Assembly: GCA_032622095.1 (NCBI GenBank)
Contig: CP136068.1
Coordinates: 131,635,989-131,699,988, forward strand
Reading direction: 5' to 3'
DNA from: Siphonodentalium dalli
Lineage: Eukaryota > Mollusca > Scaphopoda > Gadilida > Siphonodentaliidae
Length of the DNA: 64,000 nucleotides
The position numbers and the translations under genes are program-made. The stretch's first letter is position 1; each line of letters opens with the position of its first letter. Shown piece after piece: positions 1 to 10,134 of the stretch. Below the pieces are notes generated by a model. That model was not told the origin of the DNA. It did no database searches and saw only the letters and a list, made by a program, of their open reading frames with translations.

Positions 1-1258
1 CTGTGGTGACAATGTACCTGATAGTTATTGTTACCTTTGGTATTTTGTTGAATACCCACACATACACCATTGTATTTAGCTCCCATTCGATATTTGAAAC
101 ATAACTAATTTCTGTGTCACAGTTTCCTAATTTCGTGCTACCGGTTTACAACTATGTGAGAATCCAACATTGGAATAAAATGGTCCAATGCAGGCCATTT
201 CTTTTTTATGCGGCTATGCCTGAGAATCAAAACCCTTTTTTTTTTGGCCTTATGGAATATAATTTTTTCTTACCCTCCTCTCCATTTTACCTGCTTCTGG
301 TTGGTCCTAGACTTGTCATGTGCTGGGCGACAAATCACATTGTCGCCTGCTGACATTGTTTTTGTCACCTGCCTGATGTTATATTGCAAGAATATATCTA
401 ATACACAACGACAGTGCAATAACTCAGCAATTTCACATCACTAATACATACTGTAATCATAAATCTTATATGCCCCACAGATTCACAAAAACACCAGTTG
501 TGGTGTTTGCTAATTTGCATATATTTAATGAACACTAATATTCAAACTTCTATGTTGATACTTTTATCAGAAAAGTGTTATTCTGTAATTGCTACATCAG
601 AAAATCTGTGTAATTCAATATTTTCATGTAAAAATTATGGTGCGAGATTGAATGAGTCAATTCATTGAGGTCAGTTGGTTATAAATTCTTGCTGGTGTAC
701 AACATAATGCATACGTTTATCATGAATGAATTACCCTGTATGATTGTCCCTTACATCAGACGTCTCTGCGGTGTATGCATTGTTATTATTCCATCATAGA
801 AGTATTTGTGTGGAGATGTAACATCGCATGTAAATTCTGCGCACAAGACGACATTCTTGCTGTTAACGAATATACCAAATTCCATAAGGGGCTAACATTC
901 TTCTATGGCTTATTGGTTCACATTGCATGGACCGATATTAATGATTTAAACAAAACGATGGTAAATAAATGGCGATTATCAAAAGCGTAATGGCTTGACT
1001 AACTGTTATGGAACAGAAATCCTAGGACGATACAAAGTTACTGAAAATATACATAATCGAGAAGGAAAGCACTCATGCGGTGCGATGACTCACTGCAACA
1101 TCATGGTGTAAATGCCAAGGATTTTTTCTTTAGTAATCGGATAACAAAACAGTTATTGCCCTTCTTCTCAGGAGACATTCCGTTCTCGAGTGGTGACAAA
1201 TCTCAATTTCTCCCTTGACAGAGGGTGACATTTCTATAATGTTATAACAATCAGCTAT
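1..1258. other. No gene recognised (probable BBS1 intron or upstream flank)
   Basis: AT-rich sequence with short open frames of 71-79 codons that show no recognisable family, no plausible splice borders and no coding-like composition. It ends exactly where the LTR element begins. Because BBS1 exons start only at 10000, this stretch may be BBS1 intron, but the preceding BBS1 exon was not found here. Confidence 0.5.
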
Positions 1259-2044
1259 TGTGCCAATACGGGTACATATAACTCTTAAGGCTATCAGAAC
1301 GGTTTGATTATTTATTTACAACAAAGTCAATAATGTTCAATCATCGGCATCTGGGTTTCTCTTCCTGTCGTCTACTTGGTTTAGGGTCTTCTTCCGTCTT
1401 CATAGGTTGGGTGTGTCTGCTCGTCTTCTACTCGGGTGAGTTCCGGTTGAGTTTATCTTCCTGTCGTCTGCTCTTCTTCTTCCGTCGGCGCATCAGTGGG
1501 ACGTTGTTAGAAATACAAGAGCATAATGTTTACCTTGTATTTTCGCCCATTGCTCCACACTGCTCTTCTACGCGTCCGAGGCTTCTTGATACTCGCTGTG
1601 TGGTCAGATAGAACTGGTTATCGGTGTCGGCTTTCTTCTTACTAAATACACAGAGGGCATTAATGACAGCCCGGTGCATCTTCACGGCGAATCGGTTCCA
1701 GGCGTACCTAGGGTAATCGGGCGATCGTCATCTTCCTATGCGTCCTATAGACTCTTCTCCTTATCCATCACGCTGCGTTAGGTTTCGGTAGCTTTTCTAG
1801 GCGAGACATCTGGTCTCGCTAATCCCAAGATCGTTCTGTTTACTCCCCAAATCATTTCCCTATGTATGTGTCGGGGATGGTTATTGCATGGACGTCCGCT
1901 AATTCGTTTTGGTGCCCAGTATTTTGCGATCTAGATGTGGTCAACAGCGGCGCTGATATGTGTGGTAATCGAGCGCCCCTCTGACTTAGAGATTGCCTGT
2001 CTTCTTCCCGGGTTGAAAGTTATGTCCCTGGGGTTGTCTTGGCA
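1259..2044 (-). repeat. 3' LTR of the retrotransposon
   Basis: 786 bp, near-identical to 6570-7355. Read on the minus strand it begins TGCCAAGACAACC and ends TTGGCACA, the TG...CA form expected of LTRs. Differences from the partner are single bases, for example near 1302, 1374, 1435 and 1747. The 92-codon open frame inside it (1333-1611) occurs in both LTRs and is not taken as a gene. Confidence 0.93.
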
Positions 2045-2057
2045 CATTACTTCTTAA

Positions 2058-2346
2058 CTTTTTCGATTTAAAGTTGATCTTGAAATCGCAAGTCCAATTC
2101 GTCGCTGCGCAGCAGGTCGATGATTCGTCGAAGTGTTTCGCAACAGCGGCATCGGCGATGGATAGCTGGTTCGATGTCGGCCGTCTCCGTGTAGATCGGG
2201 TCGTCTGGGCGTCTCTCAGACAACTCCGACCTACTGGCTGTGACTTTTTTTATTTTAAAGTTGATCCTGAAATCGCAAGTCCAATCCGTCGCTGCGTAGC
2301 AGGTTGATGATTCGTCGGAGTAGTTCGCAACAGTGGCATCGGTGAA
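2058..2346. repeat. 187-bp tandem duplication beside the 3' LTR
   Basis: A segment of about 100 bp at 2058-2162 recurs at 2245-2346, offset 187 bp, with scattered substitutions. The duplicated part encodes the C-terminal Cys-rich, Leu/Arg-rich end of the adjacent minus-strand ORF, so two alternative 3' ends of that ORF exist. The distal copy is open in the overlapping frame 2068-2493. Confidence 0.8.
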
Positions 2347-2845
2347 TGAGAGGCCTCCGTTGTTCGTATGTCCGTCGGTGTCGTTGGTACGGCTGCTGTC
2401 GTGCTCTAGCATAGGTTCGCTGGCGAGTCTGGATCGGCTGTCGGTGTTCGTCCGTGAAGTAGTACCAATCGGGGTCGATGTCGATGAGTGCATCTTCAGT
2501 TTCTCTGGGCGGGCTGTAAGGCGGGGGAGGTGACTGTATTGCGTAATATCGTCTATGCTCGGTGTAAGGCTGTACCCATGGCTGGTTGTAGGATGTGGGT
2601 GACTGCATGCGCGGCATCATGTCGAGGTAGCTTTCATGCGGCCGCCTGCTGGTGGATGGTCGTGCATCTGAATTGGGTGTCATATCGTCATCATCGGATG
2701 TCGAGGTATTTTCGTCCTCAATGTCCGAGTATGGGGGTAGGTTCTGACAACTGGTCGACCCTTGTTCCACCGCCATGGTCAGCCTGTAATACTCAAACGG
2801 ATATTTGTGTGAGGTTTGAGAACAAATGACACAGTCAGTATACAC
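2255..2845 (-). CDS. Accessory ORF in env position, Pro/Tyr-rich, function unknown
   Basis: A 196-codon open frame lying between the integrase remnant and the 3' LTR, where env or other third ORFs sit in some LTR elements. Visible traits: an acidic Ser/Asp/Glu-rich N-terminal third, a PPPPYSPP stretch near residue 110 that contains a PPxY motif, an Arg/Gln/Tyr-rich basic region, and a short Cys/His cluster (HRCHCC) before a Leu/Arg-rich C-terminus. I see no signal peptide and no membrane span, so it does not look like a typical envelope protein. PPxY motifs bind WW domains and act as late domains in retroviral Gag; that role here is inference. No family was recognised. Start is uncertain: an internal Met lies about 24 codons in. 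Confidence 0.5.
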   Translation of the reverse strand: MYTDCVICSQTSHKYPFEYYRLTMAVEQGSTSCQNLPPYSDIEDENTSTSDDDDMTPNSDARPSTSRRPHESYLDMMPRMQSPTSYNQPWVQPYTEHRRYYAIQSPPPPYSPPRETEDALIDIDPDWYYFTDEHRQPIQTRQRTYARARQQPYQRHRRTYEQRRPLIHRCHCCELLRRIINLLRSDGLDLRFQDQL

Positions 2846-3785
2846 AATGGTTACTTTTTCAATTTATCGGTATCGCTTGAGGGTGTCAGATCGGCCCAAT
2901 ACGAAAATGGAATTTACAACTAATTATATAGATGGATTGGTTGACGAACAGTTAAACACAAGATAAGTCGGGGTGATTGATTTCAATCATCAAAACGTAT
3001 GACTGAATGTCGGGATTTATAGTCCCTATTCAACGCTTGCTATAATCATTCTGATGATTATACAACTATAATACCCTGGACATCGTTATGCAACAATTAA
3101 TATTTGAAATATATGAAATGCATAAATGTCTATATACATGCAAATGATTCTGATATCCGCACAACAATAATTACCGAGGAAATTCGGAATACATTAATAT
3201 ACGATACATAATTAATACTAATCCAAATCCGCCACAGATGTGGTCAGCCTCTGACGGCTATAATTGGATATACATGTAGGCGTTCCTGAGTGTTGGTCCG
3301 GAATAGCGCAGACGGCTTTGGTGCATCCGTCTCCATTGTTTCGTCTATGGGCTCTTTGAACACGGCATTCGGGATATCCTCAGGTCGCTGGTCATTGGGG
3401 TAATACTTTTTCGTTCACTAAGTCAGTCGTGAGCATATTTTCGATCGTGTTTATTTGAGCGGGGTGCGCTCAAACGTAGTAACCCTAAGGGTGGCGGCGT
3501 GCACGTCGGCGCGGTGCTCGTTATCTCTCGGCGCGTGATTGTAAAGTTCAAAGCTTTATTTATTAAATCGCCATGCGCACGTGCCGGGTTTTATGGGGCG
3601 CGCGACCTGTCATTGATCCGAACATGACTATTTATTCGCGATTCGGTCTGGGGCGTCGGGCTAACTATTTTCAACATTTACGAAGCCAGGTTAGACTCAT
3701 CAGTCATCAATAAGACAGTTAAAAGTGGGGTCTCATTCATTCCGAAATGAAATCCAGGTAAATAGTTCGGGCGTTTCATTATTAT
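2846..3785. other. Retrotransposon internal region without ORF
   Basis: About 940 bp between the accessory ORF and the integrase-tail frame. No long open frame on either strand. It may be a 3' untranslated part of the element or a decayed coding segment. Confidence 0.6.
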
Positions 3786-4445
3786 TTACATCACTGCTGC
3801 CATTGAGTACAACAGGTTTTTAAATGATTGCTTGGTTCTTATGTCACTAAGCGCTCCATTCATGAGCTGCTTACACTTGCGTGGGGCCGGTACAGGCTTA
3901 CATTCACGAGGGGTTTGTTCAATGACGGCCACTTCCATTAACTCATCCTCTGAGCTGTCATCACTCGTAAACATCCTTGTTACTTTGCGCCCGTGTTGAC
4001 GAGGCCCTGGGGCGCGTTGTGCCTTGGCACTCGGCTCTGATCTCTCGTCCGTGGACGAGTCAGGGTTTTGTAGCGGCTCTGAGCGTGCGAGTCGCGTTTT
4101 CCTACGCTGTAAGCGCATCTTAAGCTCGCTTAAAGGGACATCTTCGTCATCGGAGTCCGAACATTGTCTCCGATATCGAGCGATTACATCATCTGGTAAT
4201 GGTTCTGTTTCATCGCCAGAAGACCCACCCATAGGGTTAGGGGCAGGAACGTCGCTATCTTCGTCTTCGGGGGGAACAGCATACGTTTGAGCACGCTTGT
4301 TGTTGTCAGTTTTGGGGATTTTCCATTCAAGGTTGGCCTTGCGCATGTGTTCAGCATGGGATTGTGTGACTTTCCCAGTTAATTGATTCCTAACTCGAAA
4401 GTAACGGGCGTTATTTGCTTGGTTATGCGGAAGTAGGGTTTCCAT
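3786..4445 (-). pseudogene. Integrase C-terminal tail, frameshifted, with acidic extension
   Basis: This frame continues the integrase tail from 4379-5308 after a one-base shift near 4395-4405. The two frames overlap, and the family-like reading passes from one to the other there. After the basic integrase tail with its HAEHM segment comes a long Ser/Asp/Glu-rich region (about residues 60-180, with several DDE/SSDE clusters), then a basic C-terminus. Such extensions follow the integrase in several Ty3-like elements. The stop is at 3786-3788. Because of the shift this is not one continuous polyprotein in the present copy. Confidence 0.6.
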
Positions 4446-5367
4446 TTGCTTTCAAGTTTGCTTTTTCGTAAATGATTCTTCACATAGACGGCCTCGCCAA
4501 TCTCGAATTTGGTGTCTGTGGCCTTTTTGTTAAATTTCGCTGCTTGTTGGCGTTTCGCCTGTTTCACGTGTTTGTGTACCATCATAAAGGATTTAGGCTG
4601 TTGCTGTAATGTTATTTGACAATAACCTTTCCCAGCACGATCGCGTCTTCGTCCATACGTGACTGATTTTCCAACTACACTGCCGCGCCGTAGATAAACG
4701 GTTTTATTAGTGTTGTTCACAAGTAGCAATGGGACTTGATGTCTTTTACCTAGTTCCGAAATCGACTTCCTTACCTCCAAACCGGGTTTTGATGCTAGGT
4801 AACCTTTCTCGATTTGGGCCACCACTACTAATGTCGACTTGTGAAGAGAAGCTAAGTTTTTTGATTTTCCCATACATAAAGTCGATGTCCGGGGCTTTAA
4901 ACTAACTTTGCTGGTTAATCTCAGAAGGGAAGCGATATGCGCATCTGCTTCCAAGGGGACATACACGTCACTGACCTTGAGGCATCCCAGATCATAATAC
5001 AGTCTGACCCCCCGAGAGGTCAACCAGTCCCTCCCTAAGATCATATTCCGGGTCATATCATTCACCACATAAAATTTATGGGTTAATTTTAGTTTCGCCA
5101 TTCTGAAGGTTTGTTCCACGCTACCAAGTACGCCCAGTGACTTCCCATTCACGGAGCTAAGGTTGATGTGTTCCCTAGTTAGTTTTGGTCGGAACTGTAA
5201 TGCGTCATAGACGCGTTTGTGAATCAATGATACTTCCGCTCCACTATCCACTAATGAGCGATATTTATTTTTACCTATTCTAACTAAACACGAGCTGGGG
5301 TTCCCCACAATGTTGATACTAAATTTCCTCTCACATGTGGCCTCAATGAGAGGATTCCTTAGTTTTT
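4379..5367 (-). pseudogene. Retropepsin-like protease joined directly to integrase tail (RT deleted)
   Basis: The frame is open from the shift site at 5362 and contains the aspartic protease signature LVDSGAEVSLI about 25 residues in, followed by ILGRDWL, the typical distal protease motif. After protease comes a beta-rich segment (VNNTNKTVYLRRGSVVG) usual between protease and RT in Ty3-like elements. The sequence then jumps, near 4620-4680, into a Lys-rich integrase C-terminal domain (EIGEAVYVKN... type). RT, RNase H and the integrase zinc finger and DDE core, normally roughly 900 residues, are absent, yet the frame stays open across the junction. Stop at 4379-4381 after a one-base shift out of the integrase frame. 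Confidence 0.75.
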
Positions 5368-5682
5368 TGCGTATGTGGGCGGGGTCATTAGTCGTGGTGG
5401 TTCGTTTAATGTCGGATATCTCCGGCTGTGACGCGGTGTATCATGGGATAGGTCACGTGATCGGTTCGGCTGATCTCGGCGGATTCCCCTAGGTGGCGTT
5501 CCATTGCTTTTGCTTCGAATCTCCGGATTTAGAGGGGCAATTTCTAGCCAAGTGATTACCTTCGCAAACCCAGCAAGATACGTGCCTTCGGTTTTCGGTC
5601 TTAAAGGGGCAGTCGCGAGCGAAATGGTCACCTTGACACGTCCAACATTCGACTGTTCGTGGTTTAACCACCGCTTCGACAT
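5359..5682 (-). CDS. Probable gag 3' end in alternate frame
   Basis: A 107-codon frame overlapping the nucleocapsid end. Its last 50 residues are Pro/Arg/Thr-rich and look like the natural Gag C-terminus. The frame carrying the zinc knuckles meets a stop at 5489-5491, so a one-base change near 5500-5540 seems to separate the knuckles from this tail. It ends in A-AAA-AAC-TAA, a canonical -1 frameshift heptamer, leading into the protease frame. Confidence 0.5.
   Translation of the reverse strand: MSKRWLNHEQSNVGRVKVTISLATAPLRPKTEGTYLAGFAKVITWLEIAPLNPEIRSKSNGTPPRGIRRDQPNRSRDLSHDTPRHSRRYPTLNEPPRLMTPPTYAKN
5362..5368 (-). promoter_or_regulatory. Candidate -1 ribosomal frameshift heptamer A AAA AAC
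   Basis: Read on the minus strand the codons are GCA AAA AAC TAA; the phase matches X-XXY-YYZ. A -1 slip bypasses the stop and enters the frame that carries the protease. This is the arrangement used by many retroviruses and some LTR elements for Gag-Pro or Gag-Pol expression. A downstream structure was not evaluated. Confidence 0.55.
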
Positions 5683-6448
5683 GCACCTGTCTCGGGCGTG
5701 ATCGGTGTTCTCGGGTCGTGTGGTTATCGCGTGCGCATATATCGCAGGTTGCTCTCGCGTTTTTGTTTCTGAAACTATCGATTTCCATTGCTTCCGGTTC
5801 GTTTTCGTTGTAATTTTCGCGGCCCGTTCGTAGGTTGAATACCCGTCGGATCCCCATTTCCCGCATGGCGATTTCGGCTGCCTATTTTAGTGTCTTCGGC
5901 GCATCTCTGATCAACTTCATTTTCAAACTGTCGCTTCTTAAAGCGTCAATATAAAACCCTACGAGTTGGCCTTCAACCGCGTTGATCCCACCAGGTTGCT
6001 CTCGGTATGCCACCGTCGCGATCTCCAAAATTCGTTCGGCAAGCACATGTAAATTTTCGTTTTGTTTTTGCTTGATTTTTCTTAGCATCGAAAAGGCGAA
6101 TTGAATGTCATTTATCTCGGCAAATCGACTAGATAATTCGGTTTTTGTGTCTTGCCACGTGGCGTTAGGATTCGTGGCCAAATATCTTTGTAACAAAAAA
6201 TCGGAAACGGGGCCCGTGGCGCTCTGGAATGCCATATAGGGCTTCTTTGCTTCGTTAGCGCCGGTTAGGATCGCGCATTTTTCTATCGACTTGACCCACC
6301 CGTGGTATTTTGTGGGGTCCCCGTCAAATGACGTCACTACCTGTGTCACCGTAGTCATGGCCATTGCAGCAATTTGAGAATTGATAGACTCTGTTAATGG
6401 GGCGAGAACACCAGCTGATTGTTGGGTAGCCATTATGATAATAAACAA
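5489..6448 (-). pseudogene. Gag (capsid and two zinc knuckles) with in-frame amber
   Basis: The frame starts at 6448 (a likely internal Met follows about six codons in). It encodes about 188 residues of Gag-like helical sequence (WVKSIEKC, SRFAEI, LAERILEIA) to a TAG at 5882-5884. It then continues in the same frame for 131 more codons with two knuckles of form C-x2-C-x3-H-x4-C (CWTCQGDHFARDC and CWVCEGNHLARNC) to a second TAG at 5489-5491. The first TAG splits capsid from nucleocapsid. It could be a point mutation or a read-through codon; this single copy cannot say. Confidence 0.72.
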
Positions 6449-6540
6449 TTAGACTCACGTTTTGCGAATTTTCTCACACTGTTTATGTTCACACTGTTCC
6501 TCTTCTGGTTTCACATTGTGTCTGTGATTAGCGTTCAGAT

Positions 6541-6558
6541 CCTGGCTCGAAGGCACCA
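6541..6558 (-). promoter_or_regulatory. Candidate tRNA primer binding site
   Basis: On the minus strand TGGTGCCTTCGAGCCAGG lies 11 nt inside the 5' LTR boundary. It begins TGG, complementary to a CCA 3' end. The plus strand looks like a tRNA T-arm and acceptor end (GGCTCGAAGG...CACCA). The tRNA species was not identified. Confidence 0.55.
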
Positions 6559-6569
6559 GTTAAGAGATA

Positions 6570-7355
6570 TGTGCCAATACGGGTACATATAACTCTTAAG
6601 GCTATCAGAATGGTTTGATTATTTATTTACAACAAAGTCAATAATGTTCAATCATCGGCATCTGGGTTTCTCTTCCTGTCGTCTGCTTGGTTTAGGGTCT
6701 TCTTCCGTCTTCATAGGTTGGGTGTGTCTGCTCGTCTTCTACTCGGTTGAGTTCCGGTTGAGTTTATCTTCCTGTCGTCTGCTCTTCTTCTTCCGTCGGC
6801 GCATCAGTGGGACGTTGTTAGAAATACAAGAGCATAATGTTTACCTTGTATTTTCGCCCATTGCTCCACACTGCTCTTCTACGCGTCCGAGGCTTCTTGA
6901 TACTCGCTGTGTGGTCAGATAGAACTGGTTATCGGTGTCGGCTTTCTTCTTACTAAATACACAGAGGGCATTAATGACAGCCCGGTGCATCTTCACGGCG
7001 AATCGGTTCCAGGCGTACCTAGGGTAATCGGGCGATCGTCATCTTCCTATGCGTCCTCTAGACTCTTCTCCTTATCCATCACGCTGCGTTAGGTTTCGGT
7101 AGCTTTTCTAGGCGAGACATCTGGTCTCGCTAATCCCAAGATCGTTCTGTTTACTCCCCAAATCATTTCCCTATGTATGTGTCGGGGATGGTTATTGCAT
7201 GGACGTCCGCTAATTCGTTTTGGTGCCCAGTATTTTGCGATCTAGATGTGGTCAACAGCGGCGCTGATATGTGTGGTAATCGAGCGCCCCTCTGACTTAG
7301 AGATTGCCTGTCTTCTTCCCGGGTTGAAAGTTATGTCCCTGGGGTTGTCTTGGCA
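6570..7355 (-). repeat. 5' LTR of the retrotransposon
   Basis: 786 bp, paired with 1259-2044. It lies next to the primer binding site and gag, so it is the promoter-bearing LTR for minus-strand transcription. No core promoter element was assigned. Confidence 0.93.
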
Positions 7356-7764
7356 TACTATCGGGGACAGCATAACCTGCCGTCTCCATTCTCAAAATAG
7401 GGAGTAAAATAAAAAAAAATTGTTTGCATAACTGAATCCTATGAAAATCAAAAAAATGAATAGCAAATCATTCATTTTGAAGTGCAGTTTTATTTCCTGA
7501 GAAAACCAATTGCTGAACAGACTTTATGATTGTAGCAGCAAAAGGTATCATAATGAAGCTGTCCTGAAGTGGTCAAAGTGCTTGAATTTAGCTGATTTCC
7601 AAAACTCGCACAGTAAAACAGCAAATATAAGTCTTAGAGCATGTTGTCAGAATCCAGTTATATTGAAGAGAGTTCCAAAATATCTCTCCTATCCACTCCA
7701 ACCTCCAGACAAGTACCCACTAAAGGAACTGACAAGTTTGGCTGGAAATGGTTTGGAAAATATG
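7356..7764. other. No gene recognised
   Basis: Right flank of the LTR element. An 89-codon and a 76-codon open frame on the plus strand overlap here but resemble no family, show no splice borders, and run into the transposon at 7765. Confidence 0.5.
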
Positions 7765-9032
7765 CAGGGACTAGCCTAGAGGGTGACTTGGGAGACATCT
7801 TCTCCCCTAGTCCAAGTCTTCTTGTACTAAAACAAGCTAAGATATTGGGTTGGCGAGATGCTGGCATTTAGTCCGAGTTCTCGGCCCATGCATTCCTATG
7901 ACACGACTTAAGCATTAGTGACCCGCTCAAATAAAACCACAATTATATGAAATAATATATCACAATTGCGACAATAAACGGATATTTTCCGCAGAAGACA
8001 TGCTATTTGATCTGAAACCCACATCAGTTGTGAATTGAAAGCGGTAATTTAATGTGAAAAGAGACATTTACCGCAATGTTTGCATATTTTTAAAAGTATG
8101 CGAACTCAGTTGACCTCTCGAACTGTGTTCGGCATTTTCCGGTGAAAATATTCCGTAGATTTTCGATCAACCACGCACGATGAATTCTTCATTGTAATCG
8201 TAATTATACATGTCAATAAATAAATAAATACATAGATTAAGTAAATATTGAAGATATAAATGTTATACATTAAATAAATTACGGGAATTACAACCATCTC
8301 ACAGTTTAAAACAGTGTAAAGACAACGAGCATTAGAATAATATGGGGGCTGCCATTTTGTTTGTATAGAAATTCGTCTCGGCCAAAACAAACTCCGGACT
8401 ATGCCGAAGTTGTTCGTAACACTTCGGGTTTCAGTTAAAATGTAAACAAAATATAAAAACAGCGATGTCGGTGACAATCAACCGGAATATTCTATGAGTA
8501 ATTTAACATGAAAGTTAGATTATTATACACAATTATGACCACAAGATGTCACTCTTTCCGATGTATATAGCATCATGTATTGATTTGTTAGGTAAATCGA
8601 GTAAAATACACCACAAATTCCCGCCACAGATCCTGGGCGTAATTCGTGTCGTAGGAATGCATAGGCCGCGAACTCGGACTAAATGCCAGCATCTCGCCAA
8701 CACATTATCTTAGCTGGTTTTAGTACGAGAAGACTTGGACTTCTTCTCCCCAAAATGTACCACTTCTCCCTATTTTTGTCCCAGAGAGAAGTGACTTCTC
8801 TCATTACCAGAATGCATAATTATGTCCCAACAGCATGTTTAAAATCTATTTACCTATTATAATGGTGTTCTTATTCACTAAAATGGTTTTATAAATGGGC
8901 TCTTCTGTTTAATAATACTTGTAAATTGAACTTCAGCCATTGTTACTTCTCTCTGAAACAGTCCACTTCTCTCTAATAACCAAACAGGGAGAAATAACTT
9001 CTCCCTATTTGAAAGTTCTAGGCTAGTCCCTG
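7765..9032. mobile_element. hAT-like non-autonomous element, 1.27 kb
   Basis: The ends are inverted copies of CAGGGACTAGCCTAGA. A longer inner inverted repeat pairs 7804-7903 with 8636-8740 at about 90% identity. CAGGG ends suit hAT elements. The flanking octamers AAAATATG and AAAACTTT match only 5 of 8, so the target duplication is weak. A 123-codon minus-strand frame inside (8106-8477) has no transposase motif. Confidence 0.65.
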
Positions 9033-9261
9033 AAAACTTTCGATGAGAAAATTTATGGAACTTGATCCAGTTCATTATACAATGGATATCAACATATAAT
9101 AGGTAATATTAAATTGTATAGCATTTTTCCATGTTTGATTAGCAAAATGCTATACTTTACCAGTTATTATACACCATGTTCTCAGAATGAGCTAGTGAGT
9201 ATCAATACAGTTTTTATCATCCTCAATTTGTAGATTGGAGCCAAGTGTTTAATATTATAAA

Positions 9262-9428
9262 GTTATTATACAATGTTGTGTGCGGTATGTGTTTTTCTTG
9301 TACGAGTCCAGGTTGTGGTGAAAAGTCATATTGGACGAGACACACCGTGTCGAGTCCAATATGGCTTTTCACCACAACCTGGACGAGTACAATAAAAACA
9401 CATACTGTACACAACATTGTATAATGAC
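9262..9428. mobile_element. Palindromic MITE
   Basis: A near-perfect inverted repeat of 80-bp arms (TTATTATACAATGTTGTG... against its complement), with a few mismatches. A fragment of the same family (CATATGACTTTCGGGAG...) lies at 9700-9745. Confidence 0.75.
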
Positions 9429-9999
9429 ATTTTTATTATCCATCTGTATGTTATCCAATTTTGGGAATAAAACTTTTGTGGTTATTTTTGATATTTGTCG
9501 GCACTTAATTCTCTATAAAAGCCTGTATTTGATCATCAGAAAGCATGATTTGGAACAGTAAATAGGGAACCGAAAAAACTAAACTAAATGCGGAAGTGAA
9601 ACGTCTGCTAAATCAACAAGTGTTGCGTGCGCATCACAATTTCACTGATTCATTTCGCAATAGAGTTAATTCCTGACTTCACAGAATCCCGATAAAAAAG
9701 TCATATGACTTTCGGGAGTCCAATATGACTTTTCCCCGGATTATCACATGACGGCTTTTGCCCAATCAGAAATAGTGTTAGTTAAGGGATGGATAATAAA
9801 TTTAATATTATATACAGTTTCTATCAAGAGGTATGCCCCATTGTTACCATATTCTATTTGCTTTCTTGACCACATGTTTACCTATTTGTAAGATACTTGT
9901 TTCATGAGACTTCTTCCTCAATGAAGTTGAAGCTTTAGTAAATATCAATTAAAAAAAGATTTAAAACATGTAATATGATATCAAACGTATGTTTTTCAG

Positions 10000-10134
10000 G
10001 TTCATGGTATTGGTCCAGCATTTAAGCTGACAATTAACTTACAGAACACTTCATTGAGTCATGCAGTGACAGAGCTCTTCGTGACATTTGACTTTGATGA
10101 TAAACTATATAGTTTTCAGAAGAATTTCATGCAG
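10000..10134 (+). CDS. BBS1: BBS1 third-last coding exon
   Basis: Acceptor TTTTTCAG before 10000 and donor GTGGGT at 10135. 45 codons, phase 0 at both ends: [14 protein letters not shown]..., [15 protein letters not shown]-flanked MITE starts nine bases into the following intron. Confidence 0.92.

Larger units (their letters stand above)
1259..7355 (-). mobile_element. LTR retrotransposon, Ty3-like, internally deleted
   Basis: Two direct 786-bp repeats (1259-2044 and 6570-7355) bound an internal region read on the minus strand. Order from the 5' LTR: primer binding site, gag with zinc knuckles, aspartic protease, integrase C-terminal tail, a stretch without ORFs, then an extra ORF beside the 3' LTR. 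Reverse transcriptase, RNase H and the integrase catalytic core are missing, so the copy cannot move by itself. The LTRs differ at about four sites by eye, so insertion looks recent. No clean target duplication is seen: the left flank ends GCTAT and the right flank reads TACTATC. The Ty3 assignment rests on the protease layout and on the basic integrase tail followed by an H-x2-HM-like segment; it is moderate. Confidence 0.88.

Noticed and set aside
1333-1611. 92-codon frame present in both LTRs
   Set aside because: Identical because the LTRs are duplicates; antisense to the element and without family resemblance.
1254-7361. Target duplication CTAT for the LTR element
   Set aside because: The four bases are offset by two from the right LTR end and cannot be placed without shifting the LTR boundary.
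7510-7871. Overlapping open frames that might be an upstream BBS1 exon
   Set aside because: No match to the BBS1 region expected before VHGIGP, no clean AG/GT borders, and the frame runs into the transposon at 7765.
8106-8477. 123-codon minus-strand frame as a transposase
   Set aside because: Lies inside a non-autonomous inverted-repeat element and shows no catalytic or DNA-binding motif; composition is hydrophobic and AT-driven.
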